Assembly (NCBI RefSeq): GCF_018614975.1
Contig: NZ_JAGGNR010000011.1
Span: 124,001 to 188,000 of the forward strand
DNA length: 64,000 nt
Direction: 5' to 3'
Origin: Paenibacillus polymyxa
GTDB taxonomy: Bacteria; Bacillota; Bacilli; Paenibacillales; Paenibacillaceae
This document shows positions 33,586-41,832 of the stretch, in pieces (positions within the stretch are counted from its first letter, which is position 1; each line of letters opens with the position of its first letter). The notes below the pieces were generated by a model that had not been told where the DNA came from, did not search any database, and saw nothing but the letters and a program-made list of their open reading frames with translations. Both the position numbers and the translations under genes were made by a program.

Positions 33586-35010
33586 ATGCCAATTACATGT
33601 GATGTTGCAATTCTTGGAGGAGGAACTGGTGGATATGTAGCCGCGATCCGGGCTGCACAGCTGGGAAAACAGGTCGTTATCATTGAGAAGGACAAGCTAG
33701 GCGGTACCTGTCTGCATCGTGGTTGTATTCCGAGCAAAGCTTTGCTGAAAAGTGCGGAAGTATACGCCGAGATCCAGGAGAGCGAGACGTATGGTATCGA
33801 GACCGCTGGGGCTACACTTGTATTTCCCAAAGTACAGGCGCGCAAGGATGCAATTGTCGAACAGCTCCATCAGGGCGTTCAATATTTGATGAAAAAAAAT
33901 AAAATCCAGGTTGTACACGCGAAAGGTCGCGTCATCGGACCTTCCATCTTCTCACCGCAGAGCGGAGCAGTCGCTGTGGAGTTTGAAGATGGAGAGATGG
34001 ATACGGTAGTTCCAACCAATCTCATCATTGCCACTGGTTCGCGTCCTCGTGTGCTGCCGGGCCTGGAACCGGATGGAAAATTCATAATGAGCAGCGACGA
34101 AGCCCTGCGTATGGATGAACTTCCTGCATCACTCATCATTGTGGGTGGGGGTGTGATTGGACTGGAGTGGGCATCGATGCTGAATGACTTTGGCGTAGAC
34201 ATCACAGTAGTAGAAGCAGCTGCTCACGTGTTGCCTGCCGAGGATGAGGATGTTGCCAGAGAAATGCAGCGATTGCTCGGCAAACGAGGTGTTCGTTTCC
34301 TGACAGGTGCCACCGTTCAAACGGAAACATATAGTACGGATCAAGAGGGCATCCAGATTGATGTGCTGCTTGGTGAAGATAAGCAGGAAACGCTGAGAGC
34401 GGAGAAAATGCTCGTGTCGGTTGGACGTCAGGCCAATGTTGAAAATATCGGACTCGAAAATACAGATATCAAACTGGAGCGTGGCTTCATCGCTGTGAAC
34501 AAGCAGCTACAAACGGGTGAAGGTCACATCTATGCCATTGGTGATTGCATCGGTGGTTTACAGCTTGCCCATGCCGCAAGTCATGAAGGTATTCTCGCTG
34601 TCAATCATCTGGCGGGCGAAACGGTACATGCCGTAGAATCCCACCTTATTCCGCGCTGTGTGTATACACGTCCGGAAGCAGCAAGCATCGGATTCACCGA
34701 GCGTGAAGCCAAAGAACGTGGCTATGATATTAAAACAGGCAAATTCCCGTTCCAGGCCATTGGCAAATCGCTCATTCATGGAAGTCGTGATGGATTTGTG
34801 AAGGTGATCGCAGATGCCAAGACGAATGATATATTGGGGGTACATATGATTGGCACCCATGTGACGGAATTAATCGCTGAGGCCTCGCTGGCTCAGATGC
34901 TGGATGCCACACCCTGGGAAGTCGGACAAACCATTCATCCGCACCCTTCTCTGTCGGAAATCATGGGTGAAGCCATGCTGGCGGTCGATGGAAAGGCCAT
35001 TGGAATGTAA
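33586..35010 (+). CDS. lpdV: Dihydrolipoyl dehydrogenase (E3) of the branched-chain dehydrogenase
   Basis: E3 reoxidises the dihydrolipoyl group of E2 and passes electrons to NAD+. The 474-aa protein has the FAD motif AILGGGTGGYVAAIRAAQLGK, the redox disulfide in GGTCLHRGCIPSK (about residues 40-52), the NAD motif IVGGGVIGLEWASML and the second FAD motif IYAIGDCIGGLQLAHAA. The C-terminal interface has HPHPSLSE with the catalytic His. The ATG follows GAGAGGAG. It leads the E1alpha-E1beta-E2 cluster, as lpdV does in B. subtilis. Confidence 0.93.
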   Translation: MPITCDVAILGGGTGGYVAAIRAAQLGKQVVIIEKDKLGGTCLHRGCIPSKALLKSAEVYAEIQESETYGIETAGATLVFPKVQARKDAIVEQLHQGVQYLMKKNKIQVVHAKGRVIGPSIFSPQSGAVAVEFEDGEMDTVVPTNLIIATGSRPRVLPGLEPDGKFIMSSDEALRMDELPASLIIVGGGVIGLEWASMLNDFGVDITVVEAAAHVLPAEDEDVAREMQRLLGKRGVRFLTGATVQTETYSTDQEGIQIDVLLGEDKQETLRAEKMLVSVGRQANVENIGLENTDIKLERGFIAVNKQLQTGEGHIYAIGDCIGGLQLAHAASHEGILAVNHLAGETVHAVESHLIPRCVYTRPEAASIGFTEREAKERGYDIKTGKFPFQAIGKSLIHGSRDGFVKVIADAKTNDILGVHMIGTHVTELIAEASLAQMLDATPWEVGQTIHPHPSLSEIMGEAMLAVDGKAIGM

Positions 35011-35149
35011 GTCAAACAAGCTTATGAGAAAGGTCCTTTCCTTTTTTGGGTAAAAGGGATTATAATAAGGTTAAGCCAAGTCTTAGTACCAGGTTATAAG
35101 ATCGGGTAGTAAGAGTGGCACAGGCTCTGATTAAAAGGAGGTACCTCAT

Positions 35150-36178
35150 ATGAGTTCACAAGGTACTGCAGACGCGGTCCACCGGCATCAACAGCTGGGA
35201 CTTAGCGATGGTGAAGTATTGGATATGTACAAATACATGCTGCTCGCGCGCAAGTTTGACGAGCGTTGCTTGCTCTTGCAACGGGCTGGCAAAATTAACT
35301 TTCACGTATCCGGTGTAGGACAGGAAGCTGCGCAAGTAGGCGCTGCTTTTGGTCTGGATCGGGATCACGATTATTATTTACCTTACTACCGCGATTACGG
35401 CTTTGTACTGGCGGTAGGCATGACTCCGCGTGAGTTGATGTTGTCTGCTTTTGCGAAGGCAGAAGATCCGAATAGTGGCGGTCGGCAAATGCCGGGTCAC
35501 TTCGGTCACAAAAAGCTGCGGATTGTGACGGGTTCCAGCCCGGTTACAACACAGGTTCCGCACGCTGTTGGATTTGCACTGGCTGCCAAAATGAAAAAGC
35601 AAGAATTTGTTTCTTTTGTTACGTTTGGCGAAGGATCAAGCAATCAGGGTGACTTCCATGAGGGAGCCAACTTTGCAGGTGTGCATAAATTGCCTGTCAT
35701 TATTATGTGTGAGAACAATCAATATGCAATTTCGGTACCGATTCACAAACAGTTGAGCGGCAAAATATCCGATCGAGCACAAGGATACGGATTCCCCGGA
35801 CTGCGTGTAGATGGTAACGATGCATTGGAAGTATACGCTGCAGTGAAGGAAGCGCGTCGCCGTGCCATAGCCGGGGAAGGCCCGACACTGATTGAAGCGA
35901 TGATGTATCGGTTGTCACCTCATTCCACCTCCGATAATGATCTGGCTTACCGGACCAAAGAGGAAGTCGAGGAGAACTGGAAGAAGGATGGCGTTCCTCG
36001 CATGAAGAACTACTTGATCGATTGCGGCATCTGGGACGAAGCCCGGGATGCGGATCTGGCTTCCCAGCTTGCGATGGAAATGAAAGAAGCAACTGAATAT
36101 GCAGACAATGCGCCATATCCTAAACCTGAGGACACTCTGACGCACGTTTATGCGGACAGCGAAGAAGGGGGACGGTAA
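35150..36178 (+). CDS. bkdAA: Branched-chain 2-oxoacid dehydrogenase E1 alpha
   Basis: E1 alpha binds thiamine diphosphate with E1 beta and decarboxylates branched-chain 2-oxoacids, yielding primers for iso- and anteiso-fatty acids. The 342-aa protein has the TPP motif FGEGSSNQGDFHEGANFAGV to CENNQYAIS (about residues 158-195). The loop YRLSPHSTSDND matches the phosphorylation-loop region of E1 alpha chains, and PGHFGHKKLRIVTGSS lies ahead. The ATG follows AAGGAGGTACC. The gap from lpdV is 139 nt. E1 beta starts 2 nt after the stop. Confidence 0.94.
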   Translation: MSSQGTADAVHRHQQLGLSDGEVLDMYKYMLLARKFDERCLLLQRAGKINFHVSGVGQEAAQVGAAFGLDRDHDYYLPYYRDYGFVLAVGMTPRELMLSAFAKAEDPNSGGRQMPGHFGHKKLRIVTGSSPVTTQVPHAVGFALAAKMKKQEFVSFVTFGEGSSNQGDFHEGANFAGVHKLPVIIMCENNQYAISVPIHKQLSGKISDRAQGYGFPGLRVDGNDALEVYAAVKEARRRAIAGEGPTLIEAMMYRLSPHSTSDNDLAYRTKEEVEENWKKDGVPRMKNYLIDCGIWDEARDADLASQLAMEMKEATEYADNAPYPKPEDTLTHVYADSEEGGR

Positions 36179-36180
36179 GT

Positions 36181-37167
36181 ATGGCAGTGATGGAATATAT
36201 TGATGCAATCCGTCTCGCGATGAAAGAAGAGATGGAACGGGATGAGAATGTTTTTATCCTTGGTGAAGACGTAGGTCTCAAAGGTGGTGTGTTTACCACA
36301 ACTAAAGGACTGCAAGATCAGTTCGGCGAAATGCGAGTGATGGACACACCTTTGTCTGAATCCGCTATTGCAGGTGTTGCCATTGGTGCAGCGATGTATG
36401 GCATGAAGCCGATTGCCGAAATGCAATATTCGGACTTCATGCTGCCGGCAACCAACCAGATCATTAGTGAAGCGGCCAAGATCCGCTATCGTTCCAACAA
36501 TGACTGGAGCTGTCCGATTGTTATCCGTGCGCCGATTGGTGGCGGGATCTTCGGTGGGTTGTATCACTCCCAATGTCCGGAGTCGATTTTCTTTGGTACA
36601 CCAGGTCTGAAAATTATAGCTCCCTACTCGGCATACGATGCCAAGGGACTGCTCAAGGCGGCCATTCGAGACCCGGACCCGGTACTCTTTTTTGAAAATA
36701 AAAAATGCTACAAGTTGATCAAAGAAGATGTGCCTGAAGATGATTACATCGTTCCGATTGGTAAAGCCAACGTACTTCGTGAGGGTGCGGATATTACGGT
36801 GATCGGTTACAGTCAGCCGCTGCATTTTGTGATGCAGGCTGCTGAGGAGCTGGAGCGTGAAGAAGGCATTACAGCACACGTTCTCGATCTGCGCACATTG
36901 CAACCGTTGGATCGTGAAGCGATTATTGCTTCCGCTCGTCTGACAGGTAAGGTGCTGATTGTACACGAAGATAACAAAACGGGTGGTGTAGGGGCCGAAG
37001 TTGCCGCGATTATTAGCGAGGAATGTCTGTTTGAACTGGATGCACCGATTCAGCGTCTCTGCGGACCTGACGTGCCGGCCATGCCAATTAGCCCAACATT
37101 GGAGAAATTCTACATGCTGAGCAAGGACAAAGCCAAAGCAGCAATGCGTACACTTGCCGAGTTTTAA
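36181..37167 (+). CDS. bkdAB: Branched-chain 2-oxoacid dehydrogenase E1 beta
   Basis: E1 beta completes the TPP site and binds the E2 core. The 328-aa protein shows the transketolase pyrimidine-domain blocks GEDVGLKGGVFTTTKGL, DTPLSESAIAGVAIGAAM and FSDFM-like YSDFMLPATNQI. The C-terminal domain has DLRTLQPLDREAI and VHEDNKTGGVGAE. The length is typical (327 aa in B. subtilis). It begins 2 nt after E1 alpha and E2 begins 47 nt later. All four enzyme components are present in one operon. Confidence 0.95.
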   Translation: MAVMEYIDAIRLAMKEEMERDENVFILGEDVGLKGGVFTTTKGLQDQFGEMRVMDTPLSESAIAGVAIGAAMYGMKPIAEMQYSDFMLPATNQIISEAAKIRYRSNNDWSCPIVIRAPIGGGIFGGLYHSQCPESIFFGTPGLKIIAPYSAYDAKGLLKAAIRDPDPVLFFENKKCYKLIKEDVPEDDYIVPIGKANVLREGADITVIGYSQPLHFVMQAAEELEREEGITAHVLDLRTLQPLDREAIIASARLTGKVLIVHEDNKTGGVGAEVAAIISEECLFELDAPIQRLCGPDVPAMPISPTLEKFYMLSKDKAKAAMRTLAEF

Positions 37168-37214
37168 TTTCCTTTTTTGGATCGTTTAAAAGTAAAGTTT
37201 GGAGTGATAATCAA

Positions 37215-38660
37215 ATGGCTGAACGTATGAAATGGATCGAGGTCATTATGCCGCAATTGGCGGAATCGCTGGTCTCGGCTACCATAGGCAAATGGTTGAA
37301 AAAACCGGGCGACCGTGTGGAACAGTACGAGCCGATCTGTGAAGTAATCACGGATAAAGTCAATGCCGAGATTCCATCCACTGTGGATGGCATTATGGGT
37401 GATCTTTTGGTGGAAGAGGGCACAACGATTGCTGTTGGTGAAGCAATCTGTCGCATGCAGGTCGCTGCTTCGGGCGAAGAAGCGACCGAGCAAGTAACAC
37501 AAGTATCGCAGCACCAGGAGCAAGTGCAGCAAAATGCGAGCCGCACTCCTGTTGCCGCCTCAAATACAGCAGCACATGACCCCAACCAGCCGATGCGCAA
37601 TCGGTATTCCCCGGCAGTGCAATCCTTGGCAGCAGAGCATGGCTTGAACCTGCAAAGCATCAAGGGAACTGGGGCCGGTGGTCGTATTACCCGCAAAGAT
37701 GTGCTGGCATTTGTTGCACAGGGAGGTAACGCGGCTGGATCATCTGCACAAGCATCATCTGCAGCAGCTCAGCATACACCTTCTGGTGTGCCGTCTGCTT
37801 CTCCATTCAGCGGAGTGAATCGTGGAAATGGTGAAATGGGTTTAACCGCTGGAGAAGCGATCTCAGCGTCCGATGCAGGAGTTCCTGTGAGACATTCAGG
37901 TATTCATCTAACCGAAAGCCCAAAAATTCCACAGATCGAAGTGGAAGGTGGCGGCCAGGGAAGATCGGAGTATTTCATCGATGTTACCCCTGTGCGTAAT
38001 GCCATTGCCCGGAATATGCGTCAAAGCGTATCGGAAATCCCGCATGCATGGACAATGATCGAAGTGGACGTAACAAATCTTGTGATGCTGCGCAATAAAC
38101 TTAAGGATGAGTTCAAGCGTAAGGAAGGCATCAATCTGACATATCTGTCCTTCATGATGAAGGGAGTCGTTAACGCGATTAAAGACTACCCGATCATGAA
38201 CTCGGTATGGGCAGTGGACAAAATTATCGTCAAACGGGACATTAACCTGTCCATGGCGGTAGGAACCGAAGATTCCGTACTTACACCCGTAATCAAACAT
38301 GCCGATCAGCGAAATATCGCAGGTCTGGCTCGTGAAGTAGATGAGCTGGCTCGTAAAACACGTGAAGGCACGTTGAAGCTGGACCATATGCTAGGTGGTA
38401 CGTTTACGGTGAATAACACAGGTTCATTTGGTTCGATCCTGTCCCAGCCAATCATTAACTATCCGCAGGCAGCGATTCTTACATTTGAGTCGATTGTCAA
38501 AAAGCCGGTGGTTATTAATGATATGATCGCCGTTCGTTCGATGGCTAATCTCTGTCTGTCTCTGGATCATCGAATCCTGGATGGCGTAATCAGCGGACGT
38601 TTCTTGCAACGTGTCAAAGAAAACCTTGAAGGATATACCATGGAAACCAAGGTGTATTAA
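37215..38660 (+). CDS. bkdB: Branched-chain 2-oxoacid dehydrogenase E2 (lipoamide acyltransferase)
   Basis: E2 carries the swinging lipoyl arm and the acyltransferase core. The lipoyl domain is at residues 1-85, with the lipoyl lysine in EVITDKVNAEIPS. A Gln/Ala linker leads to the subunit-binding domain at about 130-170 (YSPAVQSLAAEHGLNLQSIKGTG). After a Ser/Ala-rich linker, the catalytic domain runs from about 250 to the end, with the active-site motif SLDHRILDG. The 481-aa length is longer than the B. subtilis protein (424 aa) because of the linkers. LipB, which supplies lipoyl groups, is encoded directly downstream. Confidence 0.94.
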   Translation: MAERMKWIEVIMPQLAESLVSATIGKWLKKPGDRVEQYEPICEVITDKVNAEIPSTVDGIMGDLLVEEGTTIAVGEAICRMQVAASGEEATEQVTQVSQHQEQVQQNASRTPVAASNTAAHDPNQPMRNRYSPAVQSLAAEHGLNLQSIKGTGAGGRITRKDVLAFVAQGGNAAGSSAQASSAAAQHTPSGVPSASPFSGVNRGNGEMGLTAGEAISASDAGVPVRHSGIHLTESPKIPQIEVEGGGQGRSEYFIDVTPVRNAIARNMRQSVSEIPHAWTMIEVDVTNLVMLRNKLKDEFKRKEGINLTYLSFMMKGVVNAIKDYPIMNSVWAVDKIIVKRDINLSMAVGTEDSVLTPVIKHADQRNIAGLAREVDELARKTREGTLKLDHMLGGTFTVNNTGSFGSILSQPIINYPQAAILTFESIVKKPVVINDMIAVRSMANLCLSLDHRILDGVISGRFLQRVKENLEGYTMETKVY

Positions 38661-38771
38661 GTAAAAAGTTGATGGGAAAGTGTATGTGCCGGAGGCCGTG
38701 CACTTTTCCTGCTGTCTACGGACAGGTGCTCCATTGTACACTGAACCTGAAGCAGAAGGGTGTGGGGAATC

Positions 38772-39479
38772 ATGAGCAAGCCGCTGGATGTTGCATACAT
38801 ACCAATGCTTGATTATGAAGAGGCTTGGAACCGCCAGAAAGCGATTGTGCAGCGTTTGGACGAGGGCGAGGGAGCGGAGCAGATGCTGCTTTTACAGCAC
38901 CCGCCAACGTATACGATCGGTTCACAAAATCATCCGGAGCATCTGCTGCTCAGTCCGGAAGAGTTGCGTGAGCAAGGGATTTCTTTGTTTCAAATTGACC
39001 GCGGCGGTGATATTACTTATCATGGCCCGGGCCAGTTGGTAGGTTACCCGTTATTGATTCTTGGTCGGGATGAAGATCTGGATCTACACGGCTATTTACG
39101 GAAACTTGAGCAGGTACTTATGGATTATCTCGCAGACCAGGGCATCGAAGCTGGACGCAAAGAGGGTTACACGGGTGTGTGGATTGGCGATATGAAGATC
39201 GCTGCAATCGGCATCAAGTTTAATCGTTGCAAACACCGCCGCGGTTTTGTGACCAGTCACGGGTTTGCTTTTAACATCAGCTCAGGCATTCAACATGCAG
39301 GTTTTCAGGGGATTGTTCCTTGTGGGATTGAGCAGTATGGTGTTACTTCACTGGAGGATATAACGGGCAAGTCTTATACAGTGGAGCAGGTAGCACGCGA
39401 GATTGTTCCGTACTTTAGTCGCATTTTTCCATATCAAATCAATTGGATTAGCGAAAAAGAAGCCCTTCAACGTCTGTAA
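38772..39479 (+). CDS. lipB: Octanoyl-[ACP]:protein octanoyltransferase
   Basis: LipB transfers octanoate from ACP to lipoyl domains, the precursor step of lipoate formation by LipA. The 235-aa protein has the signature RGGDITYHGPGQLVGYP (about residues 75-91), then KIAAIGIK with the catalytic Lys and CGIEQYGVTSL with the catalytic Cys. The ATG at 38772 starts MSKPLDVAYIPMLDYEEAW like the family; a GTG at 38760 is also in frame. Its place after E2 suggests it lipoylates that enzyme. B. subtilis uses LipM/LipL instead, so this is a difference from that species. Confidence 0.92.
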   Translation: MSKPLDVAYIPMLDYEEAWNRQKAIVQRLDEGEGAEQMLLLQHPPTYTIGSQNHPEHLLLSPEELREQGISLFQIDRGGDITYHGPGQLVGYPLLILGRDEDLDLHGYLRKLEQVLMDYLADQGIEAGRKEGYTGVWIGDMKIAAIGIKFNRCKHRRGFVTSHGFAFNISSGIQHAGFQGIVPCGIEQYGVTSLEDITGKSYTVEQVAREIVPYFSRIFPYQINWISEKEALQRL

Positions 39480-39505
39480 ACAGTTCGTCGAAAGGCTTTA
39501 GGTTG

Positions 39506-39607
39506 CTATCCGAACAGCAATGGTTCGAGAGCTATGAAAAGGGTGGACCCGATCATGGCAATCAGCATGAGATAGATGATGATTTTGAACCATTTCTTTT
39601 TTTGCAT
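39506..39607 (-). CDS. prli42: Prli42-like stressosome-associated micro-protein (33 aa)
   Basis: This small minus-strand gene starts at ATG 39607 with AAAGGAG about 11 nt upstream. It encodes 33 residues: a lysine-rich start (MQKKKWFK), one transmembrane helix (IIIYLMLIAMIGSTLFIAL) and a short tail ending EPLLFG. Length, KKK start and single helix match Prli42, a membrane miniprotein that tethers the stressosome in Listeria and is conserved in Bacillales. It is too short for most automatic calls. The gene name rests on overall resemblance rather than on an alignment. Confidence 0.7.
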   Translation of the reverse strand: MQKKKWFKIIIYLMLIAMIGSTLFIALEPLLFG

Positions 39608-39689
39608 GATGAGAGAACTCCTTTCAACATAAAGTAAACAAGCCATAGTAATTGTATTGTACCGTATCCACGAGAGGGAGGAAAGTCCT

Positions 39690-40823
39690 ATGATTAAACA
39701 ACAACGTGTTATCGATCAGTTCATGGAACTGGTGCAGATTGATAGTGAAACGAAAAATGAACAGAATATCTCAAAGGTGCTTAAAGAGCAGTTTGCAGAT
39801 CTCGGTCTTCATGTCTATGAGGATGATACCATGGAACAAACTGGACATGGCGCGGGAAACCTTGTCATTACCTGGGAAGCCGAAGGAACTGAAGGGGTTG
39901 CACCGATCTTTTTCACATGTCATATGGACACCGTGACGCCGGGACAGGCAATCAAGCCTGAACTGGGTGAAGATGGCTGGATTCGCAGTGATGGAACAAC
40001 GATCCTGGGAGCAGATGACAAAGCAGGGATTGCGGCATTGTTCGAAGCGATTCGTGTGATCCAGGAAAACAAAATTCCTCATGGTAAAATTCAATTTATC
40101 ATTACAGTTGGCGAAGAGTCTGGCTTGGTCGGCGCACGTGCGATGAATCCGAAGGATATCGATGCCGAGTTCGGTTATGCGCTGGATTCCAACGGAGCTG
40201 TAGGTACGATCTGTGTAGCTGCACCGGCCAGAGCTGAAATTCAAATGAGCATCTATGGTAAGTCCGCACATGCGGGCGTGAACCCGGAAGACGGGATCAG
40301 CGCCATTCAGGTTGCAGCCAAAGCAATTGCAGCGATGACACTGGGCAGAATTGATGATGAGACAACAGCGAACATTGGGAAATTCCAGGGTGGATCACCA
40401 CTCAACGTGGTATGTGACTTTGTACAGCTTGAAGCGGAAGCCCGCAGTATTGTGCAGGAGAAAGTTGAATTGCAGGTTGCACAGATGCGTGACGCGCTCG
40501 AAACAACATGTCGCAAATACGGTGCAACAGCTGAATTCAGAAGCGAGATTCTGTATCCTGCATTTGGTTTCCATGATGAACACGAAGTTGTACAGCTTGC
40601 ACAGCGTGCCATCCGCAGTATTGGGCTGGAGACAAGTACGTTTGCTTCCGGTGGTGGCAGTGATGCCAATATCTTTAACGGATTCGACATTCCGACAGTG
40701 AATCTGGCGGTAGGGTACGAGGATATTCATACAACCAAAGAACGCATTCGTGCCGAAGACATTGTGAAGTTATCCCAGGTAGTCGTGGCTATTATTCAGG
40801 AAACAGCAGCTGACAAGAAATAA
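39690..40823 (+). CDS. yqjE: M20 family peptidase, PepT-like (YqjE type)
   Basis: This is a dinuclear zinc aminopeptidase of the M20/peptidase T family, likely acting on small peptides. The metal and catalytic residues are seen at TCHMDTVTPG (about residues 76-85), LGADDKAGIAAL, the catalytic Glu pair in VGEESGLVG, and YALDSNG. The C-terminal His is in EDIHTTKER. The lid domain carries KSAHAGVNPEDG. The ATG at 39690 follows GGGAGGA by about 9 nt and gives 377 aa, close to B. subtilis YqjE (371 aa). A bidirectional terminator follows. Confidence 0.9.
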   Translation: MIKQQRVIDQFMELVQIDSETKNEQNISKVLKEQFADLGLHVYEDDTMEQTGHGAGNLVITWEAEGTEGVAPIFFTCHMDTVTPGQAIKPELGEDGWIRSDGTTILGADDKAGIAALFEAIRVIQENKIPHGKIQFIITVGEESGLVGARAMNPKDIDAEFGYALDSNGAVGTICVAAPARAEIQMSIYGKSAHAGVNPEDGISAIQVAAKAIAAMTLGRIDDETTANIGKFQGGSPLNVVCDFVQLEAEARSIVQEKVELQVAQMRDALETTCRKYGATAEFRSEILYPAFGFHDEHEVVQLAQRAIRSIGLETSTFASGGGSDANIFNGFDIPTVNLAVGYEDIHTTKERIRAEDIVKLSQVVVAIIQETAADKK

Positions 40824-40857
40824 TATAGAGCACATGTTACCTCACATGTTGTTAGAC

Positions 40858-40895
40858 AAAAGTCCGAACCCGGTTTGTACGGATTCGGACTTTTT
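40858..40895. terminator. Bidirectional terminator between the peptidase and mciZ-like genes
   Basis: AAAAGTCCGAA (from 40858) pairs with TTCGGACTTTTT (ending about 40895) around a GC-containing loop. A tract precedes and a T tract follows, so it can work for both converging transcripts. Confidence 0.85.
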
Positions 40896-40979
40896 GTGAA
40901 TTCATGTTATATTTCAGGAGAGAATACTCGTTAATTTAGGGTCAAATTGAGTCAATGGGTGAATGGATTAATGACCTAT

Positions 40980-41114
40980 TCATTTGCGTCCAGCGAGCAG
41001 ATCGATTAACTTGGCATCCGGGCCCCACTCGCGCAACCATTGCTTGAGTATGAGCTGTACTTGCCGGGCTTGTCCTACCACGTGTACGGATTGAGGCGTC
41101 ATATATCTGTTCAT
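40980..41114 (-). CDS. mciZ: MciZ-like Z-ring formation inhibitor (44 aa)
   Basis: A 44-codon minus-strand gene starts at ATG 41114 with AGGGGGA about 6 nt upstream. The product (MNRYMTPQSVHVVGQARQVQ, then LILKQWLREWGPDAKLIDLL) is basic and helical. It shares with B. subtilis MciZ the V-x-V-G-x-A core and a following L-K-aromatic helix, and it is close in size to the 40-aa B. subtilis peptide. MciZ caps FtsZ filaments in the mother cell during sporulation. It sits next to nudF, as mciZ does in B. subtilis, which strengthens the call. A SigE-like promoter lies upstream. Confidence 0.78.
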   Translation of the reverse strand: MNRYMTPQSVHVVGQARQVQLILKQWLREWGPDAKLIDLLAGRK

Positions 41115-41164
41115 CGAAAGTCCCCCTGATTCGTTTATATTTGCTGTGAGATTTCTATACGCTC

Positions 41165-41193
41165 ACCATATGCCCAAAATCAGAGATTTATAC
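41165..41193 (-). promoter_or_regulatory. SigE-like promoter for the mciZ-like gene
   Basis: On the minus strand, GTATAAAT and CATATGGT are 13 nt apart and resemble SigE -35 and -10 elements, about 50 nt upstream of the ATG. B. subtilis mciZ is SigE-controlled. Weak motif evidence. Confidence 0.4.
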
Positions 41194-41236
41194 ATTAACT
41201 GAATATATAATCCGACGATATGGAGTTGAAGAACCA

Positions 41237-41830
41237 ATGAAACCAAACCAATCTGCCCAATCCATCCATGCAGCTCAACCTGCCAATTCAAAACTGGATG
41301 AAGTGACTGTATCCACCAAGCCAATCTTCGAGGGCAAAGTGATTTCACTTCAGGTCGACACCGTTAAACTTCCGAACGGTCAGACGGCTACACGTGAAAT
41401 TATTCGGCACCCTGGAGCGGTAGCTGTACTTGCTCTGAATGGGGATCGCATGCTTGTAGTGGATCAGTATCGTCAGGCAATGGGACGCACCGAAGTGGAG
41501 ATTCCTGCGGGAAAACTGGACCCGGGAGAAGAGCCGGAAGTTGCCGCAGCACGTGAATTGCGAGAAGAGACGGGATATGTGGCCAAGTCTCTGCGTCATT
41601 TGCGTTCGTTCTACACGTCACCGGGGTTCGCAGATGAGATCATTCATCTCTACATCGCTGAAGAGTTGGAAGCCGGAGATATGGCGCTGGATGAAGATGA
41701 ATTCCTTGAAGTTGCCGAAATAACTCTGGAGGAAGCTTACGCACTCATGGACGATAACCGGATTAGCGATGCCAAAACGATGATGGCCGTGTACGCGTGG
41801 GACCTTTACAGAACGACAGGACGGTTCTAG
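41237..41830 (+). CDS. nudF: ADP-ribose pyrophosphatase, NUDIX family
   Basis: NudF hydrolyses ADP-ribose to AMP and ribose-5-phosphate. The complete NUDIX box is present: G-x5-E-x7-REL-x-EE-x-G with residues GKLDPGEEPEVAAARELREE and then TGYV (about residues 93-116). The N-terminus is extended (about 25 polar residues) compared with relatives, giving 197 aa. The ATG sits in an AT-rich region without a clear GGAGG. The endonuclease Q-like gene starts 3 nt after its stop codon, so both are in one operon. nudF is also near spoIIM and fur in B. subtilis. Confidence 0.92.
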   Translation: MKPNQSAQSIHAAQPANSKLDEVTVSTKPIFEGKVISLQVDTVKLPNGQTATREIIRHPGAVAVLALNGDRMLVVDQYRQAMGRTEVEIPAGKLDPGEEPEVAAARELREETGYVAKSLRHLRSFYTSPGFADEIIHLYIAEELEAGDMALDEDEFLEVAEITLEEAYALMDDNRISDAKTMMAVYAWDLYRTTGRF

Positions 41831-41832
41831 GC

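Noticed and set aside
38680..38720. Hairpin GGGAAAGTG/CACTTTTCC between bkdB and lipB as a terminator
   Set aside because: One mismatch and no T-run; lipB probably shares the transcript.
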